A DNA stretch of 64,000 bases from Antedon mediterranea (taxonomy: Eukaryota; Echinodermata; Crinoidea; Comatulida; Antedonidae): NCBI RefSeq assembly GCF_964355755.1, contig NC_092671.1, forward strand, positions 37,899,304 to 37,963,303, given 5' to 3'. The stretch's first letter is position 1, and each line of letters starts with the position of its first letter. The notes below the pieces were generated by a model. The model saw nothing but the letters and a program-made list of their open reading frames with translations. It was not told where the DNA came from and made no database searches. The position numbers were made by a program, and so were the translations under genes. Positions 43,501 through 55,500 of this stretch are shown in pieces.

Positions 43501-46500
43501 TGCTTAATACAGTATTGTATTATTATACAGTACAGTATTCAAATCAAATTTATTCGCCTCCCTTAGGAGAAACATATAAAAATTATACAGTAAAATTATA
43601 CACATCTAAATATTCACATTTATCATAAAGCATATAGCTTAAAGTATAATATAATATATTTGTGTAGCGAAATGGCGGTTCACTTATGTAATTTTACTGT
43701 CATGGGCAGAATGGTTTTGTGTTTCGTTACATGTTAACTTTATTATCCATGTAGATTTTGGTCTTCATTTTGCCTTTTCTATTTAAGAATGGTTTTGTTT
43801 TTCGTTACATTTTCAATTTCATGATCAGTGTAGATTTTGGTCTTCATTTTGCCAGTCTTACTTTTCTGTTTAATTCAGTTAAGCTTGGTTCCCACTAGAA
43901 CGTAACGCAAGGACGTAAACGCAACGCAAGCGTTTTAACCAATGACAAGCGAAGTTATAGACAGTTAGCAATCACAAGCGAATAAGCCATCGCTTGTGAT
44001 TGGTCAATTCACTTGCGTTGCGTTACGTCCTTGTGTTGCGTCGCTAGTGGGAACCACGCTTTAGTGCAATTTTGCATTAGCCTCTTAATATTGACAATCA
44101 ATGTATTCGTTCTTAGTATACAACAGATAAGGATGGCAGTGTTATGGGAGTTACAATCTCAAGGAGTGCTATGTTACAACACTGTCGTACATTAACAGTA
44201 GCTTGCAACTATTCAGAGGGAGAAGTAATGGTCAGTGTGCTGGACTTTAAGAGGGACGTCGGTCTCTGGCATAGTATACTTTGTGTAAGTTATCAATACT
44301 TATTATTTTACTAATTGGTCAGTGTGCTGGACTTTAAGAGGGACGTCGGTCTTTGGCATAGTATACTTTGTGTAAGTTATCAATACTTATTATTTTACTA
44401 ATTGGTCAGTGTGCTGGACTTTAAGAGGGACGTCGGTCTTTGGCATAGTATACTTTGTGTAAGTTATCAATAATTATTATTTTACTAATTGGTCAGTGTG
44501 CTGGACTTTAAGAGGGACGTCGGTCTTTGGCATAGTATACTTTGTGTAAGTTATCAATAATTATTATTTTACTAATTGGTCAGTGTGCTGGACTTTAAGA
44601 GGGACGTCGGTCTCTGGCATAGTATACTTTGTGTAAGTTATCAATACTAATATTATTTTACTAATTGGTCAGTGAGAAAATTAAAATGCATAAAGCTCTG
44701 TCTATTCTATCAAACTAGTTTGAAAAAACAAGTGTGATGTGCCCAAATACGGTAGTGATATGTCTAAATATGGTAGTGATATTCCCAAATACGGTAGTGA
44801 TATGCCCAAATACGGTAGTGATATGACATCATCCTATCCATATATGGGCACAATACATTTTGTTGTCACATAAGGTTTGATAGTTTAGACAGAGCTTTAG
44901 AATAGAGTAGAATATCCTGAGCACCAAACTTAAAGCCTTGGCTTTAAGCGTCCTCATCACACAATTATATTTATTAATTTATGTTTTGTTTATTGTATTA
45001 TTGTGTGAAACAATAAACTTGAAAAAAACTATATATTTTCTGTTGACACATAGTAACGCATATAAATTATTAGTAACATAAATCTTAGTTGATTAATACA
45101 AATTTTTTGTGTAATGATTAATTGATTACAGAGTGTTTTTAATGGCATGCATGCAATACATGTGCCTTATGGATTAATGAAGGTCAACCCAGCTTCTTGG
45201 ATGCATATGATTACTAAATATAAAGGTAGGCTTTAATGTTTAAACTTGTTTATGTTATTAAACTATAACAAATATCTTATAATCAGACACAACTAAAATT
45301 TATGTACATTTTTGCAATGCACATATGCATCAATTGTACACTTATTTTAAAGTGAGTGCTCTGTGCGTACTTATGTTATTAACATATTATTTTATGTCAT
45401 TGTAACTATAACAAAGTATCTTATAATCAGACAGAACTTAAAGTGATGGACATTTTTGCAATGCAAATGTGGCCAATGTACACTTTTTTCGAAGCGAGTG
45501 TTTTGTCAGTAAATATTAGCATATATTAGCAATATAAATAATTCAATTATTTTTGTATTTATCTAAAATTTGATTAGATATATTATTGTATAAATTACCA
45601 AATACTTATATCAATGTAGATATTCTTATTGTATGCTTTAATCTTTTTAATTAGAAAAATGTTAAATCACATTTCAGTAATTTTCAACTCAAATAACTAG
45701 TCAATTATAGTCTTTTTTAATTAACATTTAATTAATTAAATTTAATTATAATTTAGATATATATATATATATATAGACTCATTAGGCATTAATTTTAAAC
45801 TGCCTGGTGATATACTGAAATTTAATTAATTAATTTGAAATGATAGAGATAAGGAAATCTGTGAGAATGAGAAAAAGTCCCCCCAACCGAGATTCGAACC
45901 CGGACCTTCTGCTTGATATGCAGATGTCCTATATATATATTTTTATATTTATGTGTTTAATGCAATACTTTGTAATGTTTAGATTATTTTAGATTATAAA
46001 AGGATCCCAATGGAAATAAGCTACTAAGCTTTTTTTGACTATCCTGGAAAATCTTCTATAATTGTATTTATTTGTCATTATTTATGTTATCACTTTGTAT
46101 GTATTTTTTATGATGATTTCCTAATAAATTAAAATTTGTTTTAGCATCTGTTGCTGTGGTGAAGTCACGTGACATGCATTGGGGTCTAATGGCTCAGAAA
46201 GAACACAAAGACGTGAGGTTGGACACTATACGAATGTTACTGGTGGCCGACGGAGCCAATCCATGTAAGTTTACATTTACACTAGGGCATTAACAATTGA
46301 CGATGAATAGGTAAACATACATTTTTCTGCCTTAAAACAAAAGAAATTAGAAAACTTTTCGCTCTAGAACTGTAGGATAATCATTTATGCTGTCTTAATT
46401 GTTGTATTGTCAATTTTATTGCTCTTACTAATCATGACGTCATTTGATTGGATGTGTGAAAATATTATTTTCATCAAAGGCAGTCTAAATGATTATCCTA

Positions 46501-49500
46501 TAATAGTTCTAGAATGAAAACTTCTTTTGTTTCAGGTATGAAAAATACACATTTTACTATTTATCGTTGATTGTTATCGCCCTAGTGTAAATTGGCCTTT
46601 AAGTTTTTAAACAAATTTGCTCAACATAATTGCTCATGAATAAATATGGTTTTATCTCTAGTATTTACTCAGTTAAGAATTCAATTTATGTGGTTATGAT
46701 GTCTATGTATTTATATTTAGCTTTCATCAACTATTTTATCAGTTAGTAAATGTTTACATCATATGTTTAAAATTCAATTACTTTAATTTTGGAATTCCAA
46801 TCGATTTTAATGTCAATTTTATATTGAAATTTGGGAAATATAATTTATAATTCAGCTACTGGTTGCTATGTTTTAAGATTCCTTTTATTTAGTTTGTTTT
46901 TCAATAGAATACCATTATATTTACAGTCAACTCTCCCAAAACCAGACTTTTCTCGAGGTCTAAAAGGTCCCAAATTCTGTCCAATAAACCAGACGTATTA
47001 GGTTGCGTTGAATTTTTTGAAAAAAATAAATAATTTATTGTCATAATTTTGTTTTATTATCCAGGGTCATTATCTTCATGTGATGCTTTTCTTAACACCT
47101 TCCAAAGTAGAGGCCTAAAAACAGAGACAATTTGTCCGTGCGCAAGCACGACAGAAGCACTTACTATATCAATACGAAGGCCTGGAAAGACCGGGAGTAC
47201 TGCGTCAGGCCGTGGAGTGCTATCAATGGCTGGCCTGAGCTATGGTGTGGTCAGGGTGGATACCGATGATAAACTAACTTCTCTCACATTACAAGATGTT
47301 GGTGTCGTTATGCCTGGAGGTAAGCAGCTTCTTCATATATTCAAAATATATATTAAATGGTTCTATTTTTTATATCTTATATATTTTAATTTTTTTTACT
47401 TCTATATGTTCAAATGCAGTATATGGAGAGCCATGGCACTCATGGCATTCCTCAGGGTACTGCACCGCTGTTTTGTTTTTGTGCCAGAAAATTGAATAAA
47501 ATAAAAATTAAAAAATAAAATATATTAATTTATTTAATCGCATTCTTGTGACCAGCCAATTCTGGCGTATGAACAAATATATAATATAGCAATTGAAATA
47601 AACACAGATAAAAACATTAAACAAAAAAAAACAAGTTTTAACAGTCTTACAACACCAAATAAATAACGACCAAACGTGCATAGGACTTCCGGGTAGAAGG
47701 GGGAAAAAAATAATTTTTAAAAATTTTATCATTCACTGATTTATGTATTTTTATCCTTAAGTCTAATTTGTTACTTGATAATATATTTTAGCCGCGATGG
47801 TGGTTGTGAAAGTAGATAACAACCCAATTTTGTGCAAGACGGATGAAGTAGGTGAACTGTGCGTAGCCTCCGAGGCTGTGGGCAGCTCTTACTGGGGACT
47901 CACTGGAAAATCAAACCAAGTGTTTAAGGTAAATATAATATATACTGTAATAGTTATGTGTAGCCTCATTGGGAAATCAGACCAAGTGTCTAAACCTCTG
48001 TCTACACTATCAAAGTTTATGTGACAAATATATTTGATGTGCCCATATATGGACGTGATGATGTCATATCTATACCATATTTGGGCACATCACACTTTTT
48101 TTGTCAAACTAGTTTGATAGTGTAGACAGAGCTTAAGGTAAATATAATATTACACTGTATTATTTGTATTTATTTTATTACAAAACAGAATTTTGTGGTA
48201 GGTGTTAACCTTTGACCTGTTTATTTTCTAGGTGTATCCTCTTGGTAGTGATGGATCACCTGTCAGTCAACAAACATTCACAAAAACGGGACTTCTTGGT
48301 TTCTTAGGACCGGTAAGGACACATTCATTTATGAAGCTCTGTCTATCAAGCTAGTTTAACAAAAAAGTGTAATGTGCCCAAATATGGTAGTGATATGACA
48401 TCATCATGTCCATATATGGGCACATCACATTTTTGTTCACATAAAGTTTGATAGTGTAGAGAGAGCTAACAATTTTAACTAAAACCTTAACATACATTTT
48501 GCTTTTGTTTTCTGTTGCATTGTTCTTGTAATATATTGTATTCTCTTTGTTTGTGTCTGCAAACGGTTTCCATTTCATTTTTGTTTTTATTAAAAATCAA
48601 TCGTCAAGTCAACAATAAGAGAATTAAATACTTTTATTGCAAATTCATATTTACATCTTAATTTCCCTTTTTTGTGCTAAAGTTTTACTATATAATTTTA
48701 GAATATTTTTTATAAAAGGATTAGATTGTTTGCTACTGAAAATACTTTTCTAATTGACGGAATTGATATTTGGAACATTAGGTTCCCCACTAGTCATTTG
48801 TAATATAAAAATACAAAGATGTACAATGAAAAGGTAGTCCAAAATTAATCATGTTTTATTTGTAGGGAGGTTTGGTGTTTGTTTGTGGTAAAACTGATGG
48901 TTTAATGACAGTGAGTGGACGAAGACACAATACTGATGACATCATTGCAACGGTGTTAGCTGTTGAACCAATGAAATTCATCTATAGAGGAAGGTCGGTA
49001 CCCATATTATCATTGTATTGTAATTGTTATTGTAATCGTACATATCACGGCTAGCTATAAAGAAAAATGGAATGTAACATTAGTTGCTGAATGAAAGACA
49101 TCAACCATGACATTAATTGATACATTTTTCTTAATTTTCAGAATTGCTGTATTTTCTATCAAAGTTTTAAAAGATGAAAGGGTTATTATTATTGCTGAAC
49201 AAAGGCCAGATGCCACTGAGGAAGAGGTGATGTACAAGTTTAATGGATCTACATATTGCAAAATGTATTTGCTTAAAGATATATTGTCCCCTAAAAAAAA
49301 TTTTTTTCTCATTTTGTGTTTTAAAAAATGTAATTTTAAACAAAAAATACTTAAATTGTCTGTCAGACAGTTTTTGGTTAAAATTAACTGTTTCTTTTGT
49401 CTTTTTATAATTTTTGTTTTGTTTTTTTTTTACAAAAGTGAATAGCTTTATTAAAACTGCAAATATGACCTATTTAAAGTCTGATCTTTTTTCATGTTTT

Positions 49501-52500
49501 TGGGGACAATACATCTTTAAATCAGTTTTTTAATGATTTGTAATGAGTATTAAAGATTTCTGTATTCCCAGTAGTGCCAGTGTTTTCCTGCACTATGTTA
49601 TGTAATAATTAATATTGTTATGTTAGTGATCTTCTATCAATTAAGGCCAAAGTATAGTCATGTCCCAGGACCACACTCTATTAGCCACCACGGATAGACT
49701 TTCTTCATCAGGGCTTCTATGAATGGATGACTTTTGGGAGCAGGAAACCCAGTACCGTTTTGATTCCATCTAAATTTTCTCCATTTTTTTTTCTACCAGT
49801 GCTTCCAGTGGATGAGTCGTGTTCTCCAGGCTATCGACAGTATACATCAAGTTGGGGTGTACTGCCTTGCATTAGTACCACCTAATACTTTGCCAAAGGT
49901 AATTCAATTTAAAATAGATTTACTTTTTATTCAGCGTATATCCAATGGTTTCTCTCACCAATATAATAAAAAGCCTGTGGCCGTATTCACCAATGACCCT
50001 TAGGTTAAACAGAAAAACTTACCCTTAAAATGGAAAAAAAATCTCCTATGTAAGTGAATACAATTTAAGGGAAATACTTAAATATTTATTGAGTCAAGTG
50101 AAATACTTAAAATTTAAGTGAAATATCTCACTTAAGCGAATACGACCACTGGTTCAATTTTGATACTATGCATCATACGTATTTTTATTGTTTCTCTATT
50201 ATATGTTTGAAGTGCAGTATGGAGAGCTAGTGAGAGATAGTGCTTAGCACTCATGGCAATCCTCAGGGTGCTGCACCGCTTTCATGTCTTGTACGTTGTT
50301 ATTTGTGCCTAAAAAGTGAATAAAATAAAATGGAAAAATAGGTATATTTATGTTTTGCTTAGTTAAATGTTTTTAAAATATTTTGCCCGCAGACCCCACT
50401 AGGAGGCATACACCTTTCAGACACCAAACAAAAGTTTCTTGATGGTTTGCTTCATCCAACTAACGTGCTCATGTGTCCGCACACGTGCGTAACCAACCTA
50501 CCGAAACCGCGAATCAAACCGTCTGACGTTGGGCCGGCGTCCGTCATGATGGGGAATCTGGTAGCGGGAACAAGAATTGCTGGGGCAGCTGGTCGGGATA
50601 TTGGTAGCGTTGATGAGGAAACAGAAACGGGAAGGAAGTACCAGTTCCTGTCTGAAGTCTTAAAGTGGAGAGCTCAGTCGACTCCTGATCATGTTCTTTA
50701 CACACTCATGAATAGTAAAGTAAGAACAAAATAATGAAATGCTGAAATATAGATTATGTGCAGATTAGATTAGAATAACTTATAAATGCTTTACTTGGAA
50801 TACAAGCTAAAGCTCTGTCTAACACTATCAAACTTTATGTGACAACAAAATGTGATGTACCCAAATATGGACATAATGATGTCATATCACTAGAATATTT
50901 GGGCATATCACTACCATATTTAGGCATCACACTTTTTTAATGCTTTACTTGGAATACAACAGGTCAAGCTAAATCTTATATAGGTTTTTTTATAGTGCAA
51001 ATAGAGAAAATTCATAATAGAAAATGCACGGAACAAAAGAAATTAAAAGCATATTATTAGTGTATAAGTACACTGTAATGAATAAATTAATATTTGATAT
51101 TCATAAATCCTTGTCTACACTATCAAACTTTATGTGACAAAAAAATGTGATGTGCCCAAATATGGACATGATGATGATGATGAAGTGTAGACAGAGCTTA
51201 ATACAATAAGGAGCTTTTGATCGTGAAGACCCACGTATTGATATTGTTGTTTTCTGGACCTAGAAACTACTAAAACTGTCATGGAATAGAGCGAGGAAGT
51301 ACATCACAACAATTGACATGACCTAGCTTGTTCCTAGGTCGTCTGGTCGAGTCAAATCGAAAGCTCCCTGTTGATTATATTAACATACACATTTTTTAGT
51401 GCACACATGCACATAATATTTTCAGCAATTATTTTGCATTTTCCAACAAGGTCATTTTGACTGATAATTGACCTTTGACTTGCAGGGTAGTGTGGCAGGA
51501 ACTTTGACATGTAGTCAGCTCCACAAGAAGGCAGAGAGGATAGCAGTGTTATTACAAGATAAAGGAAAGATCAATACTGGTGACCATGTGTCGCTAATCT
51601 TTCCACCAGGCTTGGATCTGGTAGCTGCCTTCTATGGCTGTTTGTATGTTGGTAAGTACAGTAAACATTATTGGATTCACTACTAGAATCAACTTTGTTT
51701 GATGCTTCTCTATGTCATTTATTCTCTTTTACTTCAACAGTGGCTGATCCAGGATTTTGAAATAGGGCCTAAAAGTAGTGAAGTGAGGTGCTGAACTTAA
51801 TTTGATGTGCGTTATAATTTGTGAAATTTAGAGGCCCGGGCCGGCTGGGTGGCCCTGTTCAGATAGTACAGCCGTACAACAAAACATATAATATGACAAT
51901 TAATTTATTCTTTTGATAGGTGTTGTACCAGTAACAGTCCGTCCTCCCCACCCTCAAAACATCCAAACAACTCTACCCACGGTCAGAATGATTGTAGAGG
52001 TCAGTAAGTCAAGAGCAATCTTGACCACACTACAGGTCATCAAGTTACTAAAGTCAAAGGTAAAACATTTGTTCTTCAGTTTTTTTTAGAATAAAATGTA
52101 GTCTAATATGGGAGTAGTGTGCCCACTTTTGGACGATTGTGGACAAATAACCAATTAAGTCTCCATCCCATTTTAAATAATAGTAATAATAGTTCATTCT
52201 CATATAGCACATATAAGCAAGCTCTCAATGCGCTGAACATTATTACCCCAGTCATTTTTTGGATCATACACATATGGAAACATACTAACATAATGCAGCT
52301 AGTAATCAGCGCAAAGTTGTTTCTCGATCTAACTGATACCCATTTATACACCTGGATGGATATTGGCAAATGTAAGTAAAATTTCTTGCCTAAGGAAACA
52401 AGCAATGCGGCAAGAGTTGGATTCGAACCACCTCCAAAACACTGCGCCACACTCCCTCATCAAATAACACACTTGATGTGTTTTTGTTTTGTATCTCAGG

Positions 52501-55500
52501 AGGCAACAGGTACAGTTGATACTAAATCTTGGCCAACAATACTGGACACTGATGACCTGCCAAAGAAAAAGCTGACGAGTTATTACCGAGCTCCTACCCC
52601 AGAAATGATGTGCTTCTTGGATTTCAGTGTGTCTACCACCGGCATGTTAGCTGGTGTAAAGGTTCGTTATTTTCAGAGAAAACAGTTTTTAACAACATAA
52701 TTGTACTACTTAAACAACTATCTTTAAATTGGCTAACTTGTTTTATTATGTAATTTTGTGACTGATATATGTTGTCCTTTGCTATGCTCGAAACATGTCA
52801 TGTTAATAAATTTATTTTGAGGCAGTTTTAAATTGTTTGATTGTTTCTATCTACCCTGCCTATACAGCTCTTTGATTTATATTTTAAAACATATTATGTA
52901 TCTCCCTTATTTCAATGAGGTTGTTTTTCTTATTTGTAGATATCACATTCGGGTGCTAGTGCACTATGTCGGTCACAAAAGTTAGCGTGTGAGCTGTACC
53001 CATCAAGGGTTATCTGCCTATGTCTGGACCCATACTCTGGCTTAGGATTTGTATTATGGAGTTTAACCAGGTAAAATATACTTTTTTGTTATTATTTTTT
53101 TAATTAAATTTCATATGCATCCAACAGCCAATAACTTAGCAATTACAGGATAGATAAACTATTTTATAATTTATCGTGCTTATAAACTAAGTCTCAATTG
53201 AGGATTAGGGAGTGGAGTTGAAAGAGTTGTGAGTTACAACCCTGGCACTAGGTCAGGATTGAACCTGGGACCTTGGGATTGGAAGACAAACACGTTCCAA
53301 CTTCCAAGCTACAGCTCCACTTTATTTTAAGCGTGGTTCCCACTAGCGACGTAACACAAGGACGTAATGCAACGCAAGTGAATTGACCAATCACAAGCGA
53401 TGGCTTATTCGCTTGTGATTGCTAACTGTCTATAACTTCGCTTGTCATTGGTTAAAACGCGTGCGTTGCGTTTACGTCCTTACGTTACATTCTAGTGGGA
53501 ACCAAGCTTAAGAGACAAATGACATGTTAGTTATAAACTAAATAAATCAGCTGTCTATTTTCTATGTCCATATATATTTTTTGCAGACAAATTTAACCCT
53601 TACCATACCTCCAGTTGCTAGTGTATTTAGTATGAAGCAGTTGATTACATGAACATAAGGGTGGAGCAGTAACACTGCCAGTTGCACCAATTCTTTTCAT
53701 AGTTGTATTTTTATAAAATAACATGGCTTTACTTGTTTTCACAGTGTTTATTCTGGTCACCAATCCATTTTGATTCCACCTTCTGAGGTGGAGGCTAACC
53801 CTGCATTATGGCTCAGCACTCTTAGTCAATACAAAGGTAAATTTACATGATTAGGTTGTGTGAGACATCCACTTTTTCACTTTTTGAAAGTTTCGTAAGA
53901 CATTCTAGAAAAACAATTATAAATTGTCTATTTTATATATGGACACATTATGCTCCCAAAACTTATTTTTGTTCCACCTCTGTTCTTGGAGAGAGAAATT
54001 ACTTGACATAATATTTTCTCTTTTTCTAGTTCGTGACACATTCTGTTCATATTCTGTGATGGAACTGTGTACCAAGGGATTAGGAACATCTGTCAATGGA
54101 CTTAAGGTAATTTTATTCGTTATTTTGTTTCAGGATATATCTGTTACAAATCAGGAATAGAAACTTAACGTAAACTGTTAAATAATTACTTTAAGCTCTG
54201 TTACAAAAACATGTGATTATGCCCATATATGGACATGCCACATGACGTCATACCACTACCATATTTGGGAATATCACTACCACATATGTGCACATCACAA
54301 TTTTTTTTTTTTCAAACTAGTCTGATAGTGTAGACAGAGTTTTAGTTTCAAATAATCTTTTTTTATACACTCAGTATTGAAATAATATTTATGTATCTAA
54401 ATAAATAAGCATACATGATTTCTTATTTCTTATAGTCTCGTGGAGTATCACTATCTGCTGTACGGTCCCTGGTTGTAGTAGCTGAGGAGAGGCCTAGAGT
54501 TGCTTTGACCACTCACTTCTGTACACTCTTCAGAACAGTTGGCCTAGCCACAAGATCAGTCAGCACTGCTTTTGGATGTCGTGTCAATGTTGCTATAGGA
54601 ATGCAGGTAAGGAAAATGTTCACCTCTTCACTCGTGTAGTATTTATGGCAAATTTAAAATAGTAATACAAATAATGAGTTGAATAGTACACCTAATCATT
54701 GTGTAACCTTTTCTATTACACGACGTGCAAAACACAAAAGACTCAAATACAGGTACAAAATATAGTGTGAGAAATTGCTTTATTGATATTGCTCACTTAA
54801 GGCTCTGACTGCGAATGCTCTTCCAAACCATTTGCATTAAGTTTAATCATTATCAGAACAAAGAAAATACACTTAATTACTAAAACAGGAATTAAAGCTA
54901 ATTGATTAATGACCGAAACAGATATACAAAAGATTATATAATAGTTAATCCTATAAACAAATAGTGGACCACAGGCATTTCCAGATTACCCTATGGGGAG
55001 TAAATGTGGTGTCTATTCACATTTTAAGTCAAAAACAAATCAACAAAATACTTAATAGCATTCCAAAATGCTGTAAATCAATTAAAAGTAAAATAATTAA
55101 AAAGCTAAAAGTAATGTATGCCACATTTGAAATGGAAAAAAATAATGCATTTCACATAAAAAAAATTGCAAGGATACAGCTCAATTTATTTCAATGATTC
55201 ATTTATACTTATCAGTCAGATTTTTCTATACTTTTAATTAATTTTAGATAAAAAAAGTTGCATATATTTGAGTTTGACATTATGTTTACAGGGAGCCTCC
55301 AGTCCTGACCCTAGCAATGTATACGTTGATGTTCGAGCTCTGCGAAATGATCGAGTTACATTGGTGGAAAAAGGCAGTCCACATGGGTTGTGTATGATGG
55401 AATCCGGCAAGGTAATGGAAAACTCATCTTTACCATAGTTAATTTAGGATACAGAAATGTATGGAAAATATATTACAGTATATAATAAATATTCTTTATT

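Noticed and set aside
45884-45940. Functional tRNA gene on the - strand
   Set aside because: The anticodon and T arms pair, but the D arm and 5' acceptor strand are missing.
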